The notes under the pieces were generated by a model, which ran no database searches, had not been told where the DNA came from, and saw only the letters and a program-made list of their open reading frames with translations. 64,000 bases of DNA from Methylocaldum sp. 14B (GTDB taxonomy: Bacteria > Pseudomonadota > Gammaproteobacteria > Methylococcales > Methylococcaceae), in the NCBI RefSeq assembly GCF_002005105.1, contig NZ_MSCV01000017.1, positions 1 through 64,000 on the forward strand, in the 5' to 3' direction. The position numbers and the translations under genes were made by a program. The stretch's first letter is position 1. Each line of letters opens with the position of its first letter. Positions 48,643-58,149 of the stretch are shown in pieces.

Positions 48643-49610
48643 CTACGACGGTAAGTCGAAGTAATGGATGCTGAACAGATTGCAGTCGTCCAGCCAACAT
48701 CCCCGGACCCTGAAGCCCGCCGTCCGGGCGAGTCGTTGAAACTCTTCGACCGTGTACTTGTAGGAGTTTTCCGTGTGTACCGATTCGCCGTCGGCAAATG
48801 TGAGGAATTCTCCGGCCAGGCGAATTTCTTGCGCGCCGCGGCTGATCAGGTGCATCTCGATGCGGCTTTCTCGGACATTGTAGAAGGCGTAATGATAGAA
48901 CCGACCGGGATCGAAATCGGCGTCCAACTCGGTGTTGAGGCGGTGCAACACATTCAGGTTGAACTCACGGGTCAGTCCTTGCGCGTCGTTGTAGGCCCGA
49001 TGCAGCACCGCCGGATCCTTCTTGAGATCGACGCCGATCAGCAAACCGCCGTCCGGTTCCACGAGTCGAGCGACCCGTCGAAGAAAAGCCAGAGCCTCTC
49101 CGGGCTCGAAATTACCGATGGTCGATCCGGGAAAAAACACGACTTTTTTCGATTCGGCCGAAGCCGGAGGCGGCTCGAACGGTTCCAAGCCGGCGGTATA
49201 GTCCATGCACATCGCATGCACGCGCAACCATGGGTATGCGGCTCCCAGCGCCTGAACCGAAAGTTTCAGATGATCCTTGGAAATATCCATCGGCATGTAG
49301 ACGGCTGGGTGCAGGGTTTCCAGCAGGAGCTGCACTTTTTGGCTGTTGCCGCTGCCCGGCTCGATGAGGATGCAGTCCTTGCCGATGGTTTCCGCGATCT
49401 CTTGAGCGGAGTCGCGGAGGATGCCGACTTCGGTGCGAGTCGGGTAATACTCGGGCGTCTCGCAAATGGCCTCGAACAATTCGCTGCCCCGCTTATCGTA
49501 GAACAGTTTCGGGGGCAGCCGTTTTTTCGGGCTGAAGAGGCCGCTCAATACCTCGTCGAGGATATCCGCCTGCGCCGGCTCCCGGTCCGTGAATCGGATG
49601 CGCCGAGCGG

Positions 49611-49614
<4 letters not shown>
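48643..49614 (-). CDS. egtD: L-histidine N(alpha)-methyltransferase (EgtD)
   Basis: A 323-residue SAM-dependent methyltransferase that converts histidine to hercynine, the first step of ergothioneine synthesis. Family features are LSGLFSPKKRLPPKLFYDKR near the start, ICETPEYYPTRTE, the SAM-binding IEPGSGNSQK, VFFPGSTIGNFEP, and the C-terminal DDCNLFSIHYF. Its ATG overlaps the egtB stop (ATGA), so both are co-translated. No egtA, egtC or egtE is seen here; the lyase step could be supplied elsewhere. Confidence 0.93.
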
Positions 49615-50909
<1,295 letters not shown>

Positions 50910-51277
50910 GTTTTACCTCCCTGGATCGCAGGGGGCATTCTAAAACGCCGAGCCTTTCAAGGCTAACCGTAGTGTTACTACAAGGAGTAATCCCATTCGG
51001 GATTCGAGTGAACATTACGTAGGGTGGGTTAGCGAAGCGTAACCCACCGATCCGAAGTCGCTCGGTGGGTTACGGCCTCGCGGCCTAACCAACCCTACAA
51101 AATTCATTCCTGATTGAAAGCGATTTGGAAGAAATTCCGGAGCAAGAGGAGAATCTGTCAGAGCACTTTGAAACAGTGCAGTGCTTGACGGAAAGCGATC
51201 GTTGTCAGAATGTCAAAACAACCGTTTTTTTCTGTCCGAATCGATTCATATTCGATTATCGGAAATTCGGCGTCGAA
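50910..51277. other. 368-base intergenic stretch upstream of egtB
   Basis: Between egtB and the terminal gene of the biosynthetic cluster (both minus strand) there is no supported gene. It holds the egtB promoter region and the 80-bp inverted repeat at 51019-51098. The rest (51099-51277) is AT-richer than its surroundings and shows only weak hairpin potential just after the GNAT stop. Confidence 0.5.
51019..51098. repeat. 80-bp inverted repeat, GTAGGGTGGGTTA...TAACCAACCCTAC type
   Basis: The left arm GTAGGGTGGGTTAGCGAAGCG and the right arm ending GGCCTAACCAACCCTAC are inverted, and the centre AACCCACC...GGTGGGTT adds a second stem, so the whole block can form a long cruciform or RNA hairpin. 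GTAGGGTGGGTTA-type hairpins are common dispersed intergenic repeats in gammaproteobacteria. It sits upstream of egtB and downstream of the biosynthetic cluster. Confidence 0.75.
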
Positions 51278-52423
51278 TCAGAACTGTTCACGAAACCCCG
51301 TCCACCACTCGCCGTCAGCCCGTGTCAAAAAAGCTTGACCTGCATGAACGGCAGCCGTCACCTCGCTTCTGCGGGCATGCACCAAAGCCAGCGTCGGCGC
51401 CCGGTGATAGCTGCGGCACCGGTTGCGATACAGCGGATCGATAAGCCAGGCTTCCAGCCGGCCCTGCACGGCCGTCGTGCCGTGGCGGTCGGCATCGAGC
51501 AGCAGGGATGCGAAAATTTCGTTCTCGTTATTTTCGTCCGCGACGATCTGCATCACCTCCGCGATGCGGCTGGGCGAAAGGTAATAAAGATACCAACCCG
51601 ACAGCTTACCGTTCGAATCGCGGACCTGCCGTCCGATCAGCGGACCCCGCGAGGTCACGCTCGACATCTCGTCCAGCAGCCAGGCCAGATAGGATTTGCC
51701 GTAATCGGGGTGAAGACGCCAGCGCGCCGAGAGCCTAGGCCAAGCCGCCGCCATGGCTTCCGGCGCGAGATCTTCCTCGACAAGCTTTTCGGTGGAACGT
51801 GCCGGACGCAACATGCCGTTTTTCAAGAGACTCCGTGCCGCACCGTCGAGCAGCACCGAAAGCGGTCGGGACATGCTTACGACCGGCCTGAGAGCAGGAT
51901 GCTTCCGGCCGATGTATTGGCTGGCGAATGCCGCCGGCCGGAGTAACCGTATCCAGCCCAAGGAGTGCAGGTGCGCGGTCTGTCCTCCCAGTTGCTCCCA
52001 CAAATAACGCCCCTGGTCGTTTGCGCCGTCGGTAATCGATAAATCCTGAGGACCGCCGAGAAAGTGCCGAAGCAGGAATACGCCGGCGCCCTTGGCCCTT
52101 GCCTCCGGAAGTGTCGCGAACGGTCCGCTGCACGCCATGCGTATCGGCCGGCCGTCGAAGATCATCCGCTGCACGCTCACTCTCAGAAATCCGCCGATTC
52201 GGCCTTGAGCATCCTCGTAGACCAGCGACGGAATCTCGGGATCGTAGCCTGGCGGATCGAGACACATGCGGCGTACGTAGTCGGCCAGTCGGTCCGGTGC
52301 CGCGGAGCGATCCGAGCGGAATACCCGTTCGAGGACTGCCGCTACCGCCGCGATGTCATTAGACGTGAGCGGGCGAATGGACTGGCGCCGCAGACTCCTG
52401 ACTCGCGCCGGCTCAAGCGACAT
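51278..52423 (-). CDS. GNAT-family acyltransferase, two-lobed
   Basis: A 381-residue protein with an N-terminal GNAT domain: IRPLTSNDIAAVAAVLERVF (start strand and helix 1), RPIRMACSGPFATLPEARAKG (beta4 and acetyl-CoA-binding loop) and SITDGANDQGRYLWEQLGG. The C-terminal half (residues about 190-381) has a second GNAT-like fold with weak conservation. It likely transfers an acyl group from acyl-CoA or acyl-ACP. ATG 52423 overlaps the acyl carrier protein stop by 11 bases, so it is co-translated with it. It is the last gene of the cluster's minus-strand operon. Acceptor unknown. Confidence 0.75.
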   Translation of the reverse strand: MSLEPARVRSLRRQSIRPLTSNDIAAVAAVLERVFRSDRSAAPDRLADYVRRMCLDPPGYDPEIPSLVYEDAQGRIGGFLRVSVQRMIFDGRPIRMACSGPFATLPEARAKGAGVFLLRHFLGGPQDLSITDGANDQGRYLWEQLGGQTAHLHSLGWIRLLRPAAFASQYIGRKHPALRPVVSMSRPLSVLLDGAARSLLKNGMLRPARSTEKLVEEDLAPEAMAAAWPRLSARWRLHPDYGKSYLAWLLDEMSSVTSRGPLIGRQVRDSNGKLSGWYLYYLSPSRIAEVMQIVADENNENEIFASLLLDADRHGTTAVQGRLEAWLIDPLYRNRCRSYHRAPTLALVHARRSEVTAAVHAGQAFLTRADGEWWTGFREQF

Positions 52424-52682
52424 CGGTGAGATTCCGCCGGCTTTCGATATAAGCCGCAATTCGGCTTACCGAGCGAAATTTTTCCAGGTTCAGATCCAAG
52501 TCGTCGATCGATACCGAGATGCCGAACTCCCGCTCCAATTGAGCGATCAAGTTGACGAGCAGTAGAGAATCCAGCAATCCGGCGTCCACCAGATCGGTAT
52601 CGGGCTCGGGAATTTCGATGTTGAGGCGATCGAAGAGGAGGCGCGTAACGGCTTGCATCAGTGACTCGGTGCTTTGAGGCAT
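52413..52682 (-). CDS. Stand-alone acyl/peptidyl carrier protein
   Basis: An 89-residue four-helix carrier protein. The phosphopantetheine-attachment motif reads DAGLLDSLLLVNLI, with the modified Ser at about residue 39 in a D-S-L triad. Helix 3 follows as FGISVSIDDLDLNLEKFRSV. CCGGAGAAC sits before the ATG. Its start overlaps the upstream GNAT gene by 25 bases and its stop overlaps the next GNAT. Together with the adenylation enzyme it would carry the activated amino acid as a thioester. A separate 4'-phosphopantetheinyl transferase is not in the window. Confidence 0.88.
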   Translation of the reverse strand: MPQSTESLMQAVTRLLFDRLNIEIPEPDTDLVDAGLLDSLLLVNLIAQLEREFGISVSIDDLDLNLEKFRSVSRIAAYIESRRNLTDVA

Positions 52683-53191
52683 TTTGTTCTCCGGTGCTCA
52701 TGGGCCAATAAATCGAATAGCAGACGGTCCAGGTATCGATCGCCCAACCGGTGACAGCGTCGTTGCCGCCCGATCGGTCGAAAACCGGTTTTCTCCAGAA
52801 CGCGGATCGACGCGACGTTTCCCTCCACGGCCCACGCGTTAATCGCTTGCAGCCCCAAGCTGCCGAAGCCGTGGTCCAGTAACTGGCGGACTGCCTGGGT
52901 CGTATAACCGCCGGTTGCGTACGTCTTGTCGCCGAGCACGTACCATAAAGTGGCGGTTTTGAAGAAATCCGTGATGCTGCTGAGCCCGACGATGCCAATC
53001 GGCTGTTCGCTCTCCGGCGGCGCGAAAAGGCGTAAACAGTGGATGTCGCGCTGGACCATCACCTGTAACAGCATTGGCGTCAGGATTTGCACGTCGCCGC
53101 CGAAGTCCAGCCATCGATAGTTCTCTTCGGCAGCGAGCCAGTCGGCGGCGGTCGCCAACCACTTGCCGTCAAGGTTCCACAGCTGTGTCAT
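52658..53191 (-). CDS. GNAT-family N-acyltransferase (RimJ/RimL-like)
   Basis: A 177-residue single GNAT domain with the RimJ/L pattern: IGIVGLSSITDFFKTATLWY, the acetyl-CoA loop near KTYATGGYTTQAVRQLLDHG, and LQAINAWAVEGNVASIRVLE then KTGFRPIGRQRRCHRLGDRY. I chose ATG 53191, where the family fold starts; it overlaps the adenylation gene by 23 bases and the carrier protein gene by 25, so the four genes are tightly coupled. In this setting it may acylate the amino group of the carrier-bound or released product. This is inference. Confidence 0.78.
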   Translation of the reverse strand: MTQLWNLDGKWLATAADWLAAEENYRWLDFGGDVQILTPMLLQVMVQRDIHCLRLFAPPESEQPIGIVGLSSITDFFKTATLWYVLGDKTYATGGYTTQAVRQLLDHGFGSLGLQAINAWAVEGNVASIRVLEKTGFRPIGRQRRCHRLGDRYLDRLLFDLLAHEHRRTKCLKAPSH

Positions 53192-54773
53192 GTTGAAAGA
53201 GGCTCCGCAAACGAGGCCGGTCGATTTTGCCGTTGGCGTTCTTGGGGAGTCGCTCCAGTGGCAGCCAATGCATCGGTAACGCATAGCCCGGGAGCAATCG
53301 AGACGCCTGCTCTCGCAAATGGGCTGCCGACACCGTTGAACCCTGCCGCGGTACGTAGGCGCAGCAGATGGCATTGCCCTCGAATCCGTCGGTCGGCATG
53401 GCTACTACGGCACATTCTTCTAGGCTCTCGATCGAATAGAATGCCGCTTCGACTTCTCCGAGCTCGATCCGGTAACCACGGCTCTTGATCTGGGTGTCGG
53501 CGCGTCCGACGAAATAGAAAAGGCCATCTTCTCCCCGTTTCGCCAAATCGCCGGTCTTGTAGATGCGATCTTCGGGATTTGCCGCGCGGGGATTGGGCAG
53601 AAACGCCGCAGCGGTCTTTTCCGGGGCTTTCCAGTAACCGGGGCTCAGGCCCGCTCCCCCGATGTACAAATCGCCGATTTCGCCGGGCGGAACTTCGTTC
53701 AGGTTCGAGTCCAGCACCAGCAACTCTTCGCCGGCGCAAGCGGTGCCGATCGGAATAGGCGCCAGCTCGCTCCGCGGGCATTCAGGTACGGTGTAATAAC
53801 TGCTCGCTATGGTCGTTTCGGTCGGACCGTAAAGATTGGTGAACCGGACATGCGGCAGTCGCTGCATGAAATGGATGAGGGTCGGAGTGGGCAATACCTC
53901 GCCGCACCACAACATCCGTTTGAGCATGGGAAAGTCGTTCTGCGTCACGATGCCGTGCTTGGCCATAAGGTTCAATACCGATGGGACCGAAAACCATTGG
54001 GTCAACTCGGCCGAGCGGATGAATTCGGCGAGTTTGTGCGGCAATAAATTGAGCGCAGACGGGATCATGTGCAGCTCGGCTCCCGCCGAAAGCGTGCCGT
54101 AGATGTCGAACATGGACAGATCGAAATGCAAGGGCGTATGGCCCGAAATCCGGTCGCCGGGTTCGATGCCGAAGTAACTCCGTGCCCACTCCACGAAGGC
54201 GATCACGTTACGATGAGTGATGACCACCCCCTTGGGGACGCCCGTCGAGCCGGAAGTGAATAGAATGTGGGCGATATCGAGCCCGTTGTTTTCGGTCTCC
54301 GGCGGTACGGAAGGATATGTGTCCACCTCGGTCATATCGAAGCATGCGGTGAATTTCCGTCCGTTCAAGCGATATTGCTCGATCGAGCCGATCATCATGG
54401 GGTAGTCGCCGATCTCTTCAAGGATGTCATCCAAGAGTTTCACCGCCTCGGACGAGACCAGCGCTCCCCACGGCTCGGAAATTCTGATCATCGGTGCCAG
54501 GCGCGCGGGGGGGCTGGTCAGATCGATCGGAACATAAACCGCATCTGCCTTGAGCACGCCTAGCATGGCCACGACGGCAGCCGGCGATTTAGGCAGCAAC
54601 AGACAAATTCGATCGCCGCGGCGGCAACCGGCTTTTAGCAAATGCCAAGCCAAGCGCGAGCTCGCTGAATCCAGTTCTCCGTAAGTCAAAGAGGAACTTC
54701 CCAGGGTAACGGCAATGGCATTTGGGCGCAGCTCGGCCTGTCGGGATACGTAATCTTGCAACAGTTCGGGCAC
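53169..54773 (-). CDS. Stand-alone amino-acid adenylation enzyme (NRPS A domain)
   Basis: A 534-residue protein that is a single A domain without condensation, carrier or thioesterase parts. Core motifs are A3 LFTSGSTGVPKGVV, A4 FDLSMFDIYG, A5 NLYGPTETTIAS, A7 IYKTGDLAKRGEDG, A8 KSRGYRIELGEVE and A10 NANGKID with the catalytic Lys. My reading of the pocket residues is D-L-F-S-L-C-L-I-A-K; the leading Asp fits an alpha-amino acid, and the rest suggests a small or hydrophobic side chain, at low confidence. GTG 54773 follows GGGGTAAG and lies 5 bases after the monooxygenase stop. It should load the carrier protein encoded two genes downstream. Confidence 0.9.
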   Translation of the reverse strand: MPELLQDYVSRQAELRPNAIAVTLGSSSLTYGELDSASSRLAWHLLKAGCRRGDRICLLLPKSPAAVVAMLGVLKADAVYVPIDLTSPPARLAPMIRISEPWGALVSSEAVKLLDDILEEIGDYPMMIGSIEQYRLNGRKFTACFDMTEVDTYPSVPPETENNGLDIAHILFTSGSTGVPKGVVITHRNVIAFVEWARSYFGIEPGDRISGHTPLHFDLSMFDIYGTLSAGAELHMIPSALNLLPHKLAEFIRSAELTQWFSVPSVLNLMAKHGIVTQNDFPMLKRMLWCGEVLPTPTLIHFMQRLPHVRFTNLYGPTETTIASSYYTVPECPRSELAPIPIGTACAGEELLVLDSNLNEVPPGEIGDLYIGGAGLSPGYWKAPEKTAAAFLPNPRAANPEDRIYKTGDLAKRGEDGLFYFVGRADTQIKSRGYRIELGEVEAAFYSIESLEECAVVAMPTDGFEGNAICCAYVPRQGSTVSAAHLREQASRLLPGYALPMHWLPLERLPKNANGKIDRPRLRSLFQHDTAVEP

Positions 54774-54778
54774 GGTGC

Positions 54779-55843
54779 TTACCCCTTTAGGGATTCTAGG
54801 GCTTCGCGAAAAACGACTGCCGTATGCTCCAGTTCTTCCTCGCTGGGCGGGATATCGAGAATGAAAGTAAGATGGCCGAGCCTGACGTAGCTGGCGATTT
54901 CCCGTGCCACCCGTTCGTAACAGCCCACCAGATAAGGGCAAAACGTCTGGTAATTGTGGAAGGGGCCGAGCCAATAGGGGTTATCGTCGTCCACGGCCGC
55001 TGCATGCGACGACAGCTGTTTATGCCAGTCGGAGTCCGACACTTTCATTGCGAGATGATGGGTCAGCTGCCCTTCGCGGGTTTCCGGAAAACGCTCTAAG
55101 GCGGCCCGCCATGCCTGCTCGGCCGAGGAACGTGCCACGATGCCCACCCGAACGCCGCAGGGCACTCCGATATCCTTTTCTACGCCTCGCTCTTCATTTG
55201 GAGGCAAGGGGTACTTGATCGCGGTTGCGCCTATCGCGTGAGCCGCCGCCATACCGGCATCCGACGAGCCCGATATCAGGATGCCGGGCTGCAGCGAAGG
55301 CGGCAGCGACGGAGACATCTTGAGATTGTGGACGTGGTAATACTTTCCCTCGAAGCTTATGCCCGCCGGGCTCTCCAGCAGTTGCCGGATAATCGTCGTG
55401 TACTCGACCGTACGCGCGTAGCGCTGGTCATGGGGCGTATCATCGCCAAGGGCCGACAGATCGTTGCGGAAGCCGCCGGCCAGCATGTTCAAATAGACAC
55501 GCCGCCCGTACAGAAATCCTAGCGTCGCGACTTTCTTCGCGGCCGTATAAGGGTGCATATAGATCGGCTGAACGGCCACCAGCGGAGCTAAGGTCGCAGT
55601 GTGTTCCAGAATGATTTGACTCACCAGCCACGGGTCCGCCAGCGAGTTGTCGGTGTAGACCAGAATGCCTCGGCATCCGATACGCTCGCTCCAGCGGGCT
55701 ACCTCGATGACACGCTGTCGATAGGATTTCGGATCGCCGGTAGTGGATTGAGGGCAGGTCGAGAAAACGTCGATCGCGTCAAGACCGATGCGGCTTTCTC
55801 CGGAAAAATCGGCAGATGCACTGTTACGCTGAAGCTGCGACAT
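54779..55843 (-). CDS. Luciferase-like (SsuD-type) flavin monooxygenase
   Basis: A 354-residue LLM-fold protein. The barrel starts GLDAIDVFSTCPQ and contains WSERIGCRGILVYTDNSLAD, MHPYTAAKKVATLGFLYGRR and LNMLAGGFRNDLSALGD, typical of the reduced-FMN-dependent SsuD/luciferase family. The region GVRVGIVARSSAEQAWRA and the C-terminal YLVGCYERVAREIASY also fit. AAGGAAGG precedes the ATG. Alkanesulfonate desulfonation is unlikely in this context; LLM enzymes in biosynthetic clusters hydroxylate, N-oxidise or do Baeyer-Villiger chemistry. No FMN reductase is linked. Confidence 0.85.
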   Translation of the reverse strand: MSQLQRNSASADFSGESRIGLDAIDVFSTCPQSTTGDPKSYRQRVIEVARWSERIGCRGILVYTDNSLADPWLVSQIILEHTATLAPLVAVQPIYMHPYTAAKKVATLGFLYGRRVYLNMLAGGFRNDLSALGDDTPHDQRYARTVEYTTIIRQLLESPAGISFEGKYYHVHNLKMSPSLPPSLQPGILISGSSDAGMAAAHAIGATAIKYPLPPNEERGVEKDIGVPCGVRVGIVARSSAEQAWRAALERFPETREGQLTHHLAMKVSDSDWHKQLSSHAAAVDDDNPYWLGPFHNYQTFCPYLVGCYERVAREIASYVRLGHLTFILDIPPSEEELEHTAVVFREALESLKG

Positions 55844-56018
55844 AAAGCCTTCCTTGGAAATGTCGTTCCAGATCGTTGGTTAAAGCCTGCCTAGCGTGCG
55901 CAAAGCGGCCATTGTCCTTTTCGGCCGGGCAGTCGGATCGCGATTGGGCTTGACGCTTTTTCGATTCGGTGTCCGTGAATCTCTGAGTCAAGAATTGGCG
56001 TGTCGTTGCCCGATCGAT

Positions 56019-56034
56019 ACGTTCATATAAACGT
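56019..56034. promoter_or_regulatory. 16-bp near-perfect palindrome in the gap upstream of the flavin monooxygenase gene
   Basis: ACGTTCATATAAACGT is palindromic apart from one base pair. It lies 34 bases after the HDO gene stop and 176 bases before the monooxygenase start, the only sizeable gap (224 bases) in the minus-strand cluster. It could be an operator for a second promoter of the downstream six genes or a transcript hairpin. No regulator gene is linked. Confidence 0.3.
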
Positions 56035-56067
56035 CTTGTGGTCCGGTTCGCCCATTCGTACGTTTAC

Positions 56068-58149
56068 CTATCTTGTCGGGTACGCCGTCTTCAAACGGTC
56101 AGCAAAATAGCGCTGCATGAATCGGCCCGTCATCGGCAGAATGGCGACGCCGAGGGATACGTAACCTAACCGGATTCTGCGCCATGCTTCTTGCATGCCC
56201 GAAAAATCACTCCGCTGTCGTACTCGGTCCAGGTAGAGCAGGATGGCGTCGCGTGCCCGGCCCGCATGCCCGGATGCCAGATTGTCGATGGTCTGGTGAA
56301 GTTGAATGATGGTGGGATCGATTCCGTAATGGCGGAGAATATCCGCAACCTGCATATAGCCGGCCCCGAGTCCGCTCAACTCGATGGCGAGATTGAGACC
56401 CAGCAGTTCCGGGAAATAGCGGTCCTTGAGCAGCCCGATAGCCAGCATGTAAACCGGCAATTCAAACGCGGCGTCGGTTAATCTTCGATCCTGGGCGAAG
56501 CCTTCGGTCTCGAACTCGGGAATCGCCAAGTCCAAGCTCTCCAGCAGCCGTCGATAGACATTGGCATGATTGCGTCCCGGTCTGCCGTTTCCCACCTCGT
56601 CGGCATAGATATGCAACAGATGCCGTTCGATCTCGCCGAGATTTTCGGAGGCCGTCGGAATGGCGGCCAGCCAGCAGCCGTCGACCAGAATGGACGGCGC
56701 CAGTTGCAGAATTGCCCAAAGACAAAACTCCCGCCCAATCCTGGGATTGCCGTTCAGGGGACGATAGCGCGCGGCTTCCTGCCGATAAGCGGCTTCTATC
56801 CACTCGCTGAAGGCCGCCGGATGATAATGGCGCAAAGAACGACGGATCGGTTTCAGCAAGTCCAGCCATCGGCTGCGGCCAAGAATGCGCTTCACCGCGA
56901 TCGTCGCTTCGGGCGGGCAGTCGCCGGCGGATTCGGCACGGAGCAGCGCGGAGAAGAGCCGTCGGCGGCTCATGGCAGGCGGCGAGGGCTGGTGTTTTTT
57001 CGGTCCAGCCCGTGCGTTCTGTGGAGTTGGCACTGCACGGGGTTCGCTAATGGACCGGCGAGCCGTTTCGCCGGCGTCGATTGCTTCCGATTCGGCATCG
57101 GGATTTTCGATCCAGTTGAGACAGGACCGCCGTTCCTCTTCGGTGAACACGCCGAACATGGCGCCACCGAATTGCATGGCTCGAATCAGCCGGCCGGCGG
57201 CTGGACATCGGAGATCCACATAAGGCGAGGTGCGCAATGCTTCGAGCATCGCACCGGGATCGTCCTCGGCCTGTGCCAGCCATTGATCAAGGCTACGCTC
57301 TTGGAGCATCACCCGACGATGGTAGCCGATGGCGTACCGGCGCTTCGCCCTAACGATGTCGGCCATGGCGTCGGCGGCCGTCGGGCGTCGATTCCGGTCG
57401 GCGGAGAAAGCGAGCAGAAGTGATTCGAACGCATGGCGGTAGAGGTGCCAGCCGGCGCGGATACGCGCCAAGTGGCCGTATTCCCGGAGGTGGGACTCCA
57501 ACGCAGCTGATGCCAAAGGGCGGACAGCGTTCGAAAATCGTTCCCGTGCCGAAATCCAAGCGGTTTCAGGGCTATCCGAGAGAGTAGCCCACCAAGCCGA
57601 ATCCAAAAAGCAATGAGCAAGGGTGTAGCCCAGCAGCTCCGGAAAGAAGGTACGGGGTTTGTGCATCAGGCCGAGATGGAGGCAGGGCATGCGCAGGGCG
57701 AAATCGGGGAAACGCCGGTCGCTGAAAAAAGTAGGGCTGTAAATGGCCGGGAGCGTTATGGTCGAATTCGTCAACAAGCTCCGGAAATGTAGGGAAAGGG
57801 GCGGTGAGTCGTCCTCCAGCCCGATCGTTCGGCAGTAAATCGCAAATAGGTGACCGTGCGCGGACAAATGGCCCGTGGCCGGCTGGGATACGCGGGCCAG
57901 CCACGCGCCTTCGAGCAACGCGCTTGGACTGAGAGCCAAGAGCAACGATCGTCGTTCGGCTGGGTCGGCGACATTCGGCGCGTTAACCGGCACCCAGGTT
58001 TCGAGTTGGAAGTCGGGTCGATTTTGCTGCTCTTGAGCTTCGATCAAAGCGGCTTTCACGAACTCTTCGGCGGTTTGCAGAGTTCCTCGATCGGGAGGAT
58101 CGTTCAGCAGAACCTGGCAAAGAGAGCGGAAATCCGGCGACGCGGTCAT
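56068..58149 (-). CDS. Tandem haem-oxygenase-like di-iron (HDO, PF14518-type) protein
   Basis: A 693-residue protein made of two related helical halves. In the C-terminal half (about residues 400-690) the iron-containing redox pattern is kept: ERHLLHIYADEVGNG, then HANVYRRLL, then YFPELLGLNLAIELSGLG, then LHQTIDNLASGHAG with the H-x3-D...H helix. The N-terminal half (about residues 30-370) aligns at HLFAIYCRTIGLEDD, LHFRSLLTN and FFPELLGYTLAHCFLDSAWW, but the DE pair and the H-x3-D...H helix are missing, so it looks non-catalytic. HDO enzymes oxidise amines, fatty acids or amino acids with O2. The ATG overlaps the carbamoyltransferase stop (ATGA). Confidence 0.75.
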   Translation of the reverse strand: MTASPDFRSLCQVLLNDPPDRGTLQTAEEFVKAALIEAQEQQNRPDFQLETWVPVNAPNVADPAERRSLLLALSPSALLEGAWLARVSQPATGHLSAHGHLFAIYCRTIGLEDDSPPLSLHFRSLLTNSTITLPAIYSPTFFSDRRFPDFALRMPCLHLGLMHKPRTFFPELLGYTLAHCFLDSAWWATLSDSPETAWISARERFSNAVRPLASAALESHLREYGHLARIRAGWHLYRHAFESLLLAFSADRNRRPTAADAMADIVRAKRRYAIGYHRRVMLQERSLDQWLAQAEDDPGAMLEALRTSPYVDLRCPAAGRLIRAMQFGGAMFGVFTEEERRSCLNWIENPDAESEAIDAGETARRSISEPRAVPTPQNARAGPKKHQPSPPAMSRRRLFSALLRAESAGDCPPEATIAVKRILGRSRWLDLLKPIRRSLRHYHPAAFSEWIEAAYRQEAARYRPLNGNPRIGREFCLWAILQLAPSILVDGCWLAAIPTASENLGEIERHLLHIYADEVGNGRPGRNHANVYRRLLESLDLAIPEFETEGFAQDRRLTDAAFELPVYMLAIGLLKDRYFPELLGLNLAIELSGLGAGYMQVADILRHYGIDPTIIQLHQTIDNLASGHAGRARDAILLYLDRVRQRSDFSGMQEAWRRIRLGYVSLGVAILPMTGRFMQRYFADRLKTAYPTR

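Noticed and set aside
54779-55843. Alkanesulfonate monooxygenase for sulfur scavenging
   Set aside because: No ssuE reductase or ssuABC transporter is nearby and the gene is 5 bases from an NRPS adenylation gene, so a biosynthetic role is more likely.
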